Assembly (NCBI GenBank): GCA_033439265.1
Contig: JAVTVX010000010.1
Span: 9,920,001-9,984,000 of the forward strand
Length of the DNA: 64,000 nucleotides
Reading direction: 5' to 3'
Origin: Dillenia suffruticosa
Taxonomy: Eukaryota; Streptophyta; Magnoliopsida; Dilleniales; Dilleniaceae
Below the pieces are notes generated by a model. The model did no database searches. It was given only the letters and a program-made list of their open reading frames with translations, and was not told the origin of the DNA. Positions 50,255-63,488 of this stretch are shown piece by piece. Each line of letters begins with the position of its first letter. Positions within the stretch are counted from its first letter, which is position 1. A program made the translations under genes and the position numbers.

Positions 50255-53200
50255 TTAAAGCCAGACAAAGTGTTCTGTAGGATACTCGTTCTCATATGCA
50301 TTGTAGTCATAATACAATCTCTTGCCTTTCCTTATACCTCTGCTTGCAATTAATAGAACTCGATTCTCTCCATTGACATCAAACATCACACATTTCAGGT
50401 TCTGCTTCTTTTTGCCCTCCCTGCATGGAGAAAGCATTTGATCAGGCGGAGAACAAAAACAATGATATTCATCTCATAACATCAAATTGAAGAGGTGGAC
50501 GGAATGCTTGACAATGTTAATAGCAGACATTCAGCTGCTAAAAATGAAATTGGTACAATGTGACCATGATTTCAATAGATGCCAACTTGTTTCTTTTTCC
50601 CTCTAAGTTTAAAAATATTTCCTTAGAAAATCTGAAACTACCAATGGGCATCTACTGCAGAGGAAGACTAATGGATGTTGATCATTCTGTTGAAGTTTCT
50701 CTAGATTGTCATCTTTCTATTTGACAACTGTACAAGCATACTAATCTAGTACCAAGCAAGTTTACATAATTCATGGATCAAGAGATGATGTGATAAGAGA
50801 GTATATCTGAAGGAAATCAAAGATGGGAAGAGGAACTTACGGTGTGTGATTGTTGATGCCATTAATAAAGCGGGCAATGTTGCTGCGTTTATCGGGGGCA
50901 GATGACATGGCTTTTTGAAGGATCGGCTGAAGAAAGTAAAGTCATCATGCTATCCCCATCATCATGTTCACGATTATGCTATCCCCATCATCATGTTCAC
51001 GATTGCTTAAGTAACCACATCACCAACATATTCGGTCACTATTGTTAGATCCCTTGTGAATCTATCAGCCTGTACACTGAACCTGTTTCAGTAATGAAAT
51101 AATGATCAGCTAACATACATTGAAGTGGAATGCCAAATTCAGACTACAGATGGCACTCACCCTTCCTGGGGATCAAAAACAACAAGAAGGGGCAGCCATT
51201 CCCCAATTTCAATCATGCTTTTGAACAGGTTCAAGGTATCAGTGTCTTCTTTCGGTAATTTCTGTGAAATTTATTTAACAAGGTTTATCAAGGGTAGCAA
51301 AGGGAAAAAATAAGCATAATATCTGTTTGCACAACGAGAATACGATTCAGAACAAGAAGAATGCATGTAGACACAAATAAGATGTAATTCCTTCACTAAT
51401 AAGGACTCATTTTTTGGAACAAACCTATCTGACGGACTGTATGTTGATAGGCTTCTTAAATTAGCAATATGTTCATGGAGCATTTGATTCTTATAAGTAA
51501 TTCCTGCACTTTACTCGAAAAGGAACAAACAAAGATTTTACAATGAGCTAGTGGAACCTAAATTTTTATTATGGATACCAGTTCCAAAAGTAGTTCTTCA
51601 GTTTTAATGAATCCTAATGAAACCATATTGACAATTACTAAGACTAAAAGTGTTCTGATTTACAAATGATATCGGTCGGACATGACTCTTGAAAAAGAGT
51701 TAGTGCTCTGCCAGGCAGTAATGAAGAGATCATGTCAAAAACATGCATTGAATTGACTAGAGGTTTTGGCATCTGAACAAAGAATAGCTGGAGAAATGTT
51801 GCCTAATACATTTACATTGGTTCAATCCATGAATGATGTGTAAATACTTGTTGTAAAGAGAGTGGAAAGGGGGTTATGCATTATCACAGTTCTAAACAGG
51901 GTAACATATGACCTCTCTTGTGGTATGTATAACATATACATACAGATACATACATATATTTATATATAATTGCAAAGGAAGGCATATATAAAATTAATTT
52001 TTCGAAAATTATAATTGAGAATTCAAAATTCTGTCACTACATAGGAAAGATTATTTTTTTTATTGAGACATACATCGCATGAAATCCTTTCCTTCCATCA
52101 TCATGCAAGCCGTATACAGTAAGATTTTGAAAATGGTTTTGGTTGAGAAACACAAGGAATCAAATTTCTCAGAGATGCGAGTATTTTGTGAATTCAGAAC
52201 CCCCAAAATGTTCTTCGTTGAATATTTTGAGAAGTCATGTTCTTATTTGAACAATGTGCAAACAATATTTTTCTTCTTTTTATTTTTATGAACAATTGGC
52301 AAGCAAGATACACAAATGGTAAACATTATTCTATCAACTTTCATAAAAAGTGCAAAGCATTAAAATAAACCTAAAACTGCAAAATCACAAACTCAATCAA
52401 AATATTAATACCTGCATTCCACCTTGTTCAAAAGCGGCACAATTTGCGGACGTAGGAGCCATGCCAGGCACATAAGTAAGCTCATTGCTGAACTCTGTTT
52501 TCGTTGCAGTCAACGCTGTTGCTAGCGATGCCATTTGCTCTGATCTCCTCTTTTGATCATCACATGGATTTTAGGGAAACAACCTCCTTTTCTTCTTAGA
52601 CATCACTAAACTGCTACTCCTCTTTCTCTTATTCTGATTGTCTACACAAAACAAAACCAATAAACCCAAGTAAGAGTCTCAATCAGTAACTAAAATTAAA
52701 ATAATACAGAAGCAGATAAAAGGGGGAAACTATACCAGACCAACCTTGTTAAAAGAATTAGAACTCCTCTGAATCCGAAAGAAATCAACAATTTTCGTCT
52801 GTACAAGAGGAAAACCTGCAAAATCAAGACAAACCCAGATCCCAAAAATTAAACATTAATCCAAAGAAAAACAAAAATTCCACTAATTGATTCAAATTAG
52901 GTCAAATTATAAAAAAAGAAAATAAAATAAAATAAAAACCCCATTCTAAACACTTTTAATTTATTGTGATTAGAGAAGAAACGTGGAAACAAGATAAAAC
53001 CCAGATCCCAGAACGTAATCCAAAGGAAAACGAACTAGGAAGAAATTGATGAAAATTAAGGGAAGATATTCAAAACCCATTGGTAAACTTGCTCTTAATC
53101 TTTTTGTGATTGGAGCAAGAAGGGAAAAACCAAGATCCGTTGGGAACACTAACGAGGATTGGTCTGAGACAAAAGAGGTGAAACCCACGATCGCAATTGT

Positions 53201-53324
53201 CGCAGAGAAGAAGCTCCGCTGGCGAACCTCCAGATCCGCATTCTTCGCAAGTGGTGTCTCTGTAGTCTAATTCGGATTCGGCACACTGGTTTGGAGCTCG
53301 AGTTCTGCGTCTGCGTGTGGCCAT
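50255..53324 (-). pseudogene. ATXR6: Disrupted ATXR6-like H3K27 monomethyltransferase gene (PHD, PIP box, SET)
   Basis: Six exon remnants follow the ATXR6 layout: 53093-53324 (PHD), 52745-52815 (PIP box QTKIVDFF), 52412 to about 52640, 51161-51261, 50841-51082 (SET part 1) and 50255 to about 50418 (SET part 2, RVLLIASRGI then GKRLYYDYN and EYPTEHFV). Intact ATXR6 places one methyl group on H3K27 during replication to keep heterochromatin silent. This copy cannot encode the SET domain. An in-frame TAA sits at 52571-52573 after KKKRRLFP. One base is missing after YVGDV (near 51015), giving a stop at 51007-51009. A 29-bp unit is duplicated (50947-50975 and 50976-51004). An extra C occurs in ICP (run at 50894-50898). 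In the PHD finger residue 67 is Phe in place of a zinc-binding Cys (WFFPSC instead of WFCPSC). Intron 1 starts with GC. A short PHD-PIP protein could in principle still be made. Multiple independent lesions make assembly error an unlikely explanation. Confidence 0.88.
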
Positions 53325-54459
53325 TAGAAAGAGAGAGAGAGAGAGAAACGTTTTAGGGTTTTAAGCACACGGGTTTCCGGCGCTTAACGTTTTGGCGGGA
53401 AATTTTGTTTTGCCCTTTTTACCCGCCCACTGATTTATGGGATTGTCTGTAGGTATTAAGTCATTTAATCAACAAAATATCATAAAAAGTATAGATTCAT
53501 CTTTGAGCAAACCATGGGCAAAATAGATATTTAACTCCATCCAATTGACCAAAAAGGAATACATTGACTAAAATTGAGAAACCTTATTCAACAAAAAGAA
53601 AGAAAAAAAATCCTTAACTATAATCTTATTTTGATTCACTTAATCTGTGTTATGGAATCTATTAAGGAATATATTTAAAATTAATACTCAAAAAGAGAGA
53701 TATTTTAATATATGGTGGTGAAGGATTTCATTTATTTTTCTTTCTTTGATTCATTTATTATAAATGAGAAAATTATGCATTGCTAAAGGACTTCGGTTTC
53801 AAAATTAGATAATATTTCTTAGGCATATTGGTCAAAATTATTCAATATTATATGTTTTGTAAATAACTATATTCTTGTAGTATTAAAGGGATATCATTAT
53901 ACTAATAGTTGATCGACCTAACATGTAAGAGTATTAAGTTTCTTGACAAAGTCTCGATTTCAAAATTTAAAAATGAAAACAACTACATTGGGAATGCTTT
54001 TCCTAAAATTGGTTCAATAATATTTAAACTGTATTAATCGAAATATGATTTCAAACACTAATTAATAATTAAAAAAAATATATATATATATATCACCATT
54101 ATTAAAAGGTAGATGAAGTTCCGTTTGGTATCTCTTCTCAATTTTTTTTTACTTGACCAAAGATATCTAGAAACTTGATAATAAGGTTTGAGGAGTTGTG
54201 GAATCCAATCTAAAAATTAATTCTCTCAATAATTATTTTTTATTTTTAAAACTTAGATTTTAGATTTAAATTATTTAATCTACTATTACTAGATTTATTG
54301 GTCAATGGTTATTAGACCCACAAGTTCATTGATATCTCTCTCGTTTTACATGTGTCTATTGAAGTTGTTTGTGACTAGGTTGAAATATGAATCCTAGATC
54401 ATATTGCAAAAACCTATTTGTTTTCTCAAATGATTTCAAATTAGGAGTGAAATGTTTGC
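53325..54459. other. Intergenic, AT-rich; former promoter of the ATXR6-like gene
   Basis: (GA)n at 53330-53346 lies in the presumed 5' UTR of the pseudogene. A plus-strand SINE-like degenerate copy is likely at about 53920-54060 and a reverse one near 54180-54310. No gene is seen. Confidence 0.4.
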
Positions 54460-54602
54460 ATTTTTTTTAATATCTTAGTCTGACCATCATTTAATATCTG
54501 AAATTTTATCTTAATTAATTTGGATCGATCGTTATAGAGTCTACTCTGTGGGGTAGATCTTCTAATATTATTTTTTTCATATCTAGAACGAGTCAAACTC
54601 CC
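54460..54602 (-). mobile_element. Truncated SINE copy
   Basis: A T run at 54460-54467 is followed by 'ctgaaattttatcttaatta', 'atttggatcgatcg' and, at the far end, the complement of a B-box-like 'gggagtttgactcg'. The A-box half is missing because the copy ends where the L1 fragment begins. Confidence 0.55.
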
Positions 54603-55145
54603 GATAAATTTTTAAGAACAGTTTTGGTGATTGGGTTTATGGGTTTTGGCTTAATCCGGGCACGGCTAAGGGAGATACGGTTGAACTTTGGGGTCTGAGG
54701 GAGGGGCTCCTGAGCGCGAAGAGGAAGAATCTCAGCCCCCTTGTCATCGAAAGCGACTCGTTGCCCCTGGTTAGTGCGATAAACAAAGGTGTGAGTATGC
54801 ACCACCCTTGGAAGATAGTGCCGGAAGACTGCAATGACTTAATGCTAGATTTAGGTGTTAGGGAAGTTAATCACGTGTACAAGGAAGCCAACAGATACAC
54901 TGATAAGTTGGTGAAGTTGGGTTTGAAGTTATAGAGACAAAGAGACAATGTCAGCATTCAGGAATCCGACACCCTTCCAGTTGAGCTGAGTCAGCTGCTA
55001 GCTTTGGATGCAGTTGAAACTTCTTGGTCTAGGATGAGAAAAGGGAACGCAATCTCTGCCCCTCGTGGGGGGTTAGTGTTCTTTTGCTTCTATTTGTTTC
55101 TCTGGGTTCGTTTCCTGTGGTTTTCAATAAAAAGAAAAAAAAAAT
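54603..55145 (+). mobile_element. L1 LINE 3' fragment with RNase H domain and poly(A)
   Basis: The plus strand encodes GFWLNPGTAKGDTVELWGLR, then KNLSPLVIESDSLPLVSAIN, then KEANRYTDKLVKLGLKL-stop. This is the second half of an L1-type RNase H domain, parallel to the 19.5-20.1 kb copy. About 170 bp of 3' UTR and an A-rich tail (55132-55145) follow. The 5' end is truncated. It is in better frame than the first copy. Confidence 0.8.
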
Positions 55146-55363
55146 TACACCCAAAAATTTGAAAAAAGGGCTTTGCATTCAAACCCAAATAAGGAAACTC
55201 GTTTAAAGAGAACAATTTAGTGGTATAATTCTCTCATAATTTGATAATTTGATAATTTTATATTCAAATTTTTATACGTTAAATTAAAAAAGACGAGGAT
55301 GCCCTATAATTAAAACCAGTGGTCTTAGCTCCACCATTATATAATGCCGGAGACACCACGGCA

Positions 55364-58300
55364 ATGCCACTTTGGCAGATGAAGATCCATTTGGTATCCT
55401 CCACAGACTCGCCCGAGTTCGTTTTCCTAAACCAGGCCCTGATCGGCTCCTCAGTCATCGGACTCGACGCCGAATGGAAGCCGACTCGGACTCACCAGTC
55501 TTCTTTCCCCGACGTCACTCTCCTCCAAGTCGCCTGCCGACTCTCCGACGACGACGGCGACGAGTGTCCGGTGTTCTTAATCGACCTACTCTCGATTCAG
55601 CCGAGCTCAATTTGGGAAATGTTGAGAAACGTGTTTGTATCGCCTAACGCTCTCAAATTAGGGTTTCGGTTTAAGCAGGATTTGGTCTACTTGTCCTCTA
55701 CCTTTTGCTCTCACGGTTGCGATCCCGGTTTCGATAAGGTAATTATGCGTGCTTGTCTCTCTCTCTCTCTCTCTTCATACTTTTTCTTGTTTCCATTGCA
55801 GTTTTTGCCGATTAGGGTTGATATTCGAATCTTTCTGTGACTAGATTATATAGCCGACGCCTGTTTGTTTTCCCAAATGCTTTCAAATTAGGAGTGGATG
55901 CTTACCCGTGATATATGTCTTTAGGATGTCATACATAACACAGTTAGGAATGTATGATCGAATATTCCATGTGTTTCCACAAGCTCTAGTTTTGTTCGAG
56001 TAACTGCTTGATAACTCAATGTATCTTTTGATCAATATAGTTATAAGACATGCATTTCATATTAAATTTTCAATGTTCTTACCATGAAAATTGTTGGATC
56101 GTAAACACTCTATTCACAAAAGCACCATGAAATGGTTTATAAAAGAAGAAACTGCGTAACAGGATTCTGGCTGGCTGCACTTATATGAAAACCTTTAAAT
56201 GCTATATGTGGCATTGTTATACTTGTTTGATTTGACATCTAATTATTCTACTGGGGTATCTGTAAGCTCTTTCAAGTAATCCCAAACTCTCTAATTTGTC
56301 TGACATGCGCATGTTTTTGTATTTGGTTATATTTTTTATTTTTTTTTCTTTTTGTATTTGTGATTGTTTTGTCGAATGGCTAGGAGTGAATTATTTTGTT
56401 ATTGTTGGTGTCGTAATTATCTTGTTGAATATGAAGTCTTCATTTTACCTTTTTGAAATGAGCTCAAGCATTGGATTCTCTCATTTCTTTGCATGATTTT
56501 CACTGCTGAAATAGTCGGTAAACCGGAAGTTATTTTGTTAGCATGTTTCTTATTTATTGGATTGTATCAGATACTTCATTTAAGAATTGGTGAATAGGTG
56601 GAACCGTATTTGGATATTATGAGCATATACACTTTTCTGCAACGTAAGCAAACTGGAAGAAGAACGCATAAGGGATCCAAGAGTTTGGCTAACATCTGTG
56701 ATGAGCTGTTGGGTATATCACTATCAAAGGTTTACTTCTACGAGTTTTATTTTATTCTCAGAGATACAATATTATTGCCTCATGTTATGGAACAATTACT
56801 TGAAACAAAATTTCTATGCATGGCTACTTTACAATGGGAACTGTGCTTGAAGATATAGAAGCCCTGTTTTTATTTTCTCTTGTTTGTGTAAGTTGTGAAA
56901 AATATGAGTATGAGTGTACTCACAGAAACATGTTATGATGCTGAAGTTTCTCATTGAGTTTGCTGATTGATGATAATCTATAGCCTGGGATTTAAGTGCT
57001 ATGATTATTTCCGCTATGTTGCTTGGATATCACTAAAATTCCAAGCACTGATATGATATGGGAGCTGGAACTGAGAGATGTAATCATAGTAAAGAATATT
57101 TTGAACTTTTGCTTAAATAACCCAAATAGATTTGACATAGAGTTTGCAGCATGTGTTGATATGCTTTGGAGGTTAGAAAAAGTAAAGACTAGATCGAGAG
57201 GAGCAGACCAAAAATTGGCCCACTCCACTGTGTCGAACTATTACGTCAAAGTTTCAGCACTGTTTCGCAGTATGCTGGCATCAGCATCAGGACAGTTAAG
57301 AGATATATTAATCATTACATGATACCGTTTGTAGCTTGCAAGTGGTGTGTTGATCCATCTTGAAATGATTTGATTCTAAGTTTGAACCAGATGGGAATTT
57401 CCAATGATACTTATCTTGTTAGTTACACTTTGACTCCAGTTCATATCATATATAATTAAGGTTGTACTCGAGATATAATTATTATCACAAGCACAGTGTG
57501 GTTTCTTCATGACACTGTTCAATTGTTGCTTGCAATGTTAAGTTTCCTACGTATTACATATATGTTGAATCCATTGTTTTTTAAATAATCCTAAATTGCT
57601 TGAACAAAAGTTAATACTTCCTTCCCAGAATTATTTTTGGTAGTTACATTACATGATATAAATTTCCAAAATGTTTTTTCAATAAATATATATTCTTTTG
57701 TTAGTACTGATTGTGATTTATTGATGCCAGTGGTTCTGCACTTTCTCTCTGCAGCATTATATTTGGTCCCTGCTGGCCAAAAGCCATGAACTGCAATATC
57801 CACCATTTTTTGTTGACCACTATTTGTTTTATTCAATTTATTGTTCTAATAAATATAACTATCTTCTTTCAGGAGCTTCAATGTAGTGATTGGTCCTGCC
57901 GCCCTCTTACTGAAGAACAGAAAATTTATGCAGCCATGGATGCTCTCTGTTTGTTAGATATATTTACCATATTTGAAGCAAAGATCCTCAAACAAGGTTT
58001 GTGATCATTATTTATGGATGTGTATATGATCTTTGTGTTTTGCTTTACATGTACTGCTTGGTCTATTGGTATAATCACCAGAATTGCTATTTAAAAGTCT
58101 CTTTCTTGTTGTAAACAAATATGCCAATAAAGTGGGTGACCCTTGTGAAAGTGCTCTGACATTTTTGTTAGGAATAAAAAGTTAGTGAATTGATGCACTT
58201 TGTAAGTTTGTAAGTTCAAACTCATGATGGCTACTGTTTAAACATGCCAAGGCACTTGTTAGGGAGATGGAGGGAGGGACAAAGTTTGTTAACATGTTAA

Positions 58301-61300
58301 AGACATTAAAGGTTTCACATTTAAGATTGTTTGGATAAGTAAAATTGCAGTAAGAAAATTGTGGGCAAGGTTACTGTTGAAATGAATGCGTGCATGTGTA
58401 CACAGACACAGTGAATGCTTATGTTCGTAGAAAGTAGTTTTGCTTGTAAGTTCATTACTGTCTTATAGACATTAAAGCTCTAGCATTCAAGATGGCTTGG
58501 ACAAATAAAATTGGTGCAAGAACAAAACAAACACAATTTCAGTAAAAAATGTTGTCACTGTTGGTATTTGTTTGTTCCATTCCACAGTAAGTAATGTGGG
58601 GACATGATGCACTGGTATGAGAAATGGTAAGATTTGAAATGGTGATATAGGTAGTGTTTGATTGGCTGTAAGAAAATTTCATTGCCAGTGAGTAAGTCAT
58701 GATTGTTATCGTGTGCTTTTTTGAGTCAACTGTACCTAATTGGAGAAATTAGCTCGGCTTTATATACCAAAAAAGAAAGGGAAAAAAAGCTCAGCTTCAG
58801 TTTTGTGTGATTTTTGGAAACATAAGCTAGCTATGCCTTTTGATTTGTCAGTTCATGGACATGCACGTTCTCATTCTTAATAGTGCTACTTTTTGAAGGG
58901 CTACTTTAACATGTGATTTCTAGAAAATCCATGAGAACAGTATATCAAGGAAATTAAACAGGTGGATATGCATGGCAATAGTGAACTCTCTCTGAAGCTT
59001 CACACCTAATGTTGCTGAGGGTTTCAGGGGCAACAATCTCCCACAAACATTAATAGGAGGCTTACCAACTTCCATGTTTGTGTTTTGTGTTTCTATGAAC
59101 AGTGGATACCGTGGTCAACACTGCCTTATAGAGTGTGCATGGGTAAATTGATCGTGCATGCTCCCACAAATTACACGCGTTGGGGAAGCACATTGGGCCA
59201 TCCTATTGCTGGTGCAAAATCTCCCTGGTGCAATTATTAATATTTGAGCCTTGGATTTGTTTATGAGCTATCATATTGCAGCAAAATTCACTTTTGAGTA
59301 TTTGGGAGTTAAATGACAAGTATTTCTGCATGCAAATAGACTTCTGGAAAAGTGGAGGGGCAGTTATTTAAACCTTTTCCTCAAAGTATTCTCTAAATTA
59401 TTCATTCTTCTTCTAATTACTGATAATTTCATAACTCAGCATGCCCCTTTTAAGCATTTTGTTTATTAACTTAACCAACTCCTGTTGTGCGTGAATGATC
59501 ACTTTTTGTCAAGTATTCATCTCACGATATTACTGATGGCAAATAGTTACAGACTCACACTACCAATACAGAAGTAGTTGCTAATTTAATGTTCTCTTCT
59601 TGTGCATAACCTTTGCTGACACATGATTATATTCAAGTTACACATGGTTGTCTCATGCATACATATTGGTATCATTTGAATGACACGAGAATAATTTGGT
59701 GGATTATTCACGCAGACAACTTTTTCCACAGAGTATCTGAACAGCATCCCCCTCATTTGGATGTGGGATTAAAGGTGATTCTGAAGATGCCCGAATTCAG
59801 TAACAATATTTTGAAGAAGAGTTTCTGTGAAGCATCAGATATGATTAGAGCTGTGGCTGCTTCCAAATGTCTGCAAGTAATTCATGCCATGGAACCAATT
59901 TCCAGATCATCAGAAAATAATGCTGGACTTATGGATGTTTTTCTCTTGAAGATCATTAGAGAATATGGTGAAAGAATTATATTGAATGAATCTGATAGAA
60001 AGCCAAAATCATCTAGAAAGAAAGGGAAGAAAAACTCATCATTGGAGATGCCTTCCAAAGAAAAACAAGTAGAGATTTTGGATTATTGGCAAGGACCCCC
60101 TCCATGGGATTTCTCTTTGGGTGGTGATGGTTTTCCCAGGTTTTTATGTGATGTGATGGTAAGTCACTATTTTTATTCATGCCAACTAGTTATGGGCCAA
60201 AGGCTCATCATAGACTCAATATAGCTTATCATTGGAGTCTTAGCTAGTATCCAATGCCTTAATGTGACTTGGACTTGGCTCAGCCAACTATTGGAAAAGG
60301 GAAAAGAAGTTGTGAAGTGTGAGGGATCACAAGGGTGGTAGGGTTTTGATCATCTGTTACGTTATGGATCCAGAAGAGATTGCATATTCAACTGGAGATG
60401 AATTCTTGCAGATGCTATACGTGTATATTGGTCGCAATATAGACACAACACAGATGATCATGACTTAACATTGATAAGGATAACTGGGTTCAAGTTCAAC
60501 TCAATTATGTTCATTCCAACACGATAAAAACACATGATAATCTTGTTGTGCGATGGGCTGACTAGTCAACTTGAAAATGGCTCACGAATGATAGAGTTGC
60601 TTAGATGTTTTGGGTTAACAGGTTTATGACTTGAACTTGTTTAATGCACCATTAACCCATTTCTGTTTCCATTCACCAACATATCCATTAATCAATAGCC
60701 TATTATTAAGTGTGTGATTTCAAACTTATGTCATACTCCCCTAATGAAATGTGGAATGGCATTATAATGAATTGTGCATGCCATGCCATGCCATGCCATG
60801 ACATCTTGAGATGATTACTTATAGAATGTGTTGTGTGTGTCTTGTCGTGTTCTACTGCAATATATGTATTATGGTGTCGAGTTTTGACTCGAAAATAAAT
60901 TCTCTCATTCTCATGTTAAGTCATATGCATTAAGTGTCTACAGTTAGGTCTCAACATGATTGAATATGGCATGCACATAGATATTGAGTCATCGATCCTT
61001 TGTTGTTCACTAGGTATGCTTATGGTAATTATTAATGCCCCTGTATAGATTTATCTCTTCTTTGCGGTCAATATTATGCAATCTAATGGTACACTTATTA
61101 AGGTGGAGGGATTGGCTAAACACTTGCGATGTGTTGGGATTGATGCCGCTGTTCCATACTCAAAAAAGCCTGATGCCAGGTGTCCATCTTGTAATTTGGG
61201 TGACTTCTTTTTTTTGATCTGTTAATTTCAAATGTTGTATTCAGCTTAGGTAGTTATATTTGTTTCTGTGTTGGGTTTAGACAGTTGATAGAGCAAGCAC

Positions 61301-63488
61301 ACAGGGAAAAGAGAGTACTTTTGACACGAGATGCCAAGCTATTGAGGCATGATTATGTGATACAAAATCAGGTTTATAGAGTGAAGAGTCTGCTAAAGAA
61401 TGAACAACTACTTGAGGTATGGCAGCCATCTTTACTGATGCTTAAATGAAAATTTTATAGTTACTACTTTGTACACTTTTCCATGTATTGCTGATTGTAG
61501 TGGTTGCTGCATCTAAAGTCTGCCTGTTGATGGTAACCAAGTTGTCTTGTTACTCAATTTCCTCATTGTATTATAAAGTCTGAGTGGTTAGCTTATCTGT
61601 AACAATGGTAAGATTATTTACTAAATCATGGATCAATACACACTAGTAATGGTAAATGTTGAAGAGGATTAGTGCTCGATGCTAAGTTTACTTGAGTTAC
61701 TCAGTGGTTGTTCTTTGTTTTCAGGAGCTTTAACCGATCTTACATTCATTTGTGTTATTTGGGTTTTGCTGCTATCAAGGTGGTTGAATGCATAATATAG
61801 TAGAAACTGTTTCCTCTTTTTGCAAAGTTTTTACTTTGGCATATGAACATAAGATGCATATGCAGCACATTGAATTTCTTAAAAATTAGGACACTGCTAA
61901 ATTAATACTATTTTCTGCATAATTAAATTTTAAACTTCAATTAGTTTTGCTTGGACGTATTGCAAACTAGTACATAAGCAATTTATATTCTTCAAATAGT
62001 CCTTATAATAATTTACTTGTAAGTTTTTTATTTATAATTATCCCAAATGAGGCAAGCATTATAATTTTAACAATAGTAATTTGTATTTTTTTTTTTTGGT
62101 ATTTGAAAAGTGTCTGGTGTTCAAATGAAAATAACAAATTTGATGCACCATGGTGTATCTGACATCTAGCTGGAGTGTTTTAAAGTGCCATGTTATTTTA
62201 AAATAAACGAAGCCTCTGGGTGTGTGTGTGTGTACATATATATTATTTCTTACTATTGCTGAAGCTGTTTTTAAGTCCTGAGTGGAGATATAGATAGGCG
62301 TTGAGGCCAAAAGGGGTCTTTATCTGTATATGATCAATGTTGTTGTTTGATTCTAGGTATGTGGTATAGGATGGCCATCTTTCGTCCTATGCTGAATTGA
62401 ATGCCACTAACTGGCACTAATGCATTGGACTACTGAATCAGTGCCTTTTTTCCAGGTCATTGAGACATTTGAGTTGAAAATTTCTGAGGATCAGCTAATG
62501 TCGAGATGCACAAAGTGCAATGGGAGATTCATTCAAAAACCGCTGACAACTGAAGAAGCAGTTGAAGCTGCTAAAGGCTTCCAAATAATTCCTAATTGCT
62601 TGTTTAATAAGAATTTAGAGTTCTGGCAGTGCATGGATTGCAACCAACTTTATTGGGAGGTAATCACAGTTCAGTTTCTTCCCTCATTTGTTATTACTAG
62701 TTGTTCGTTAGTGAAGAATATGATGAACTTTACCTGAAGCGATTGAGAATGTTAATGGGGATGATTCATGTCGGCATCTAACCTGTAGTATCAATTTTTT
62801 AGAAGGACATTAGGATATTTGAAAATATAAACAAATGTAGTTCCATTACATCCAGATTCAACATGGGAAAAGAGGGGTCTGGATGGCAAGGACGCTAAGA
62901 AAACCTCAATCTAGTTCCCTGGGGTCCTGATGAAAAGGACACTAGGATGACATGCAATGAATAATGAAGAAGCTATCATGGTGGTCCATGTAGCAGAATC
63001 CAGGCTTGACCTACATGGAGGTGTGCCGTATGGAAGAAGTGCATTTGCTGGACTACTTCATGAACACATAAATTATAACATGGACAAAATAAGTGGTTCA
63101 GGCCTCTCTCAAATAATTTGGATTTTTGATAACAGATTGTTAAGATGAATATCGGTGCTCATGACAGAAAATCAAAATGCTCTTTTCTTAAAAAGGCTAC
63201 TTAGACAAGACATTTTGGGCTTCGTCTACTTTATCCATCTTAGAACTAGCTTTACTGATGTAACTGATGCTGAGGCCACGTATATTCTCAGTCAGGACAG
63301 ACTTGGTTTGGGTTCCTTTTTCAGTAACTAGTTGGAGTATTTGGTATTGCAAGCTTTTTCTTGACATACTATATTGGTTGTGCAACATTTCACAGGGCAC
63401 CCAATACCACAATGCTGTTCAGAAGTTCATCGATGTCTGCAAGCTGAACGAGCAACTCTCAAGCAATGTCAGTGGTCACTGGAACTAG
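55364..63488 (+). CDS. 3'-5' exonuclease and Mut7-C domain protein (EXD3/mut-7-like)
   Basis: Eight exons join in phase: 55364-55738, 56598-56729, 57873-57996, 59716-60158, 61103-61179, 61281-61416, 62456-62659 and 63396-63488 (527 aa). Exons 1-3 carry the DEDDy exonuclease domain: VIGLDAEWKP (ExoI, Asp and Glu), LGFRFKQDLVYL (ExoII Asp) and EEQKIYAAMDALCLLDIF (ExoIII, Tyr and Asp). Exon 4 links via a lysine-rich segment (KPKSSRKKGKKNS). From FPRFLCDVM onward lies the Mut7-C domain (LAKHLRCVGIDAAVPYSKKP, LLTRDAKLLRH), with a two-pair Cys motif (CTKC ... CMDC) and GTQYHNAVQKFID. The architecture matches animal EXD3/mut-7 and a single plant family, and implies RNA 3'-end trimming. The start at 55364 is the first ATG in frame. 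All key residues are present, so the gene looks intact. It diverges from the ATXR6-like pseudogene. Confidence 0.92.
60777..60799. repeat. CATGC pentamer array in an exonuclease-gene intron
   Basis: About four to five tandem copies of CATGC, in intron 4 of the exonuclease gene. Confidence 0.8.

Noticed and set aside
50255..53324. An intact ATXR6 gene
   Set aside because: First considered because both ends are well conserved. Rejected after finding the in-frame stop, the two frameshifts and the 29-bp duplication.
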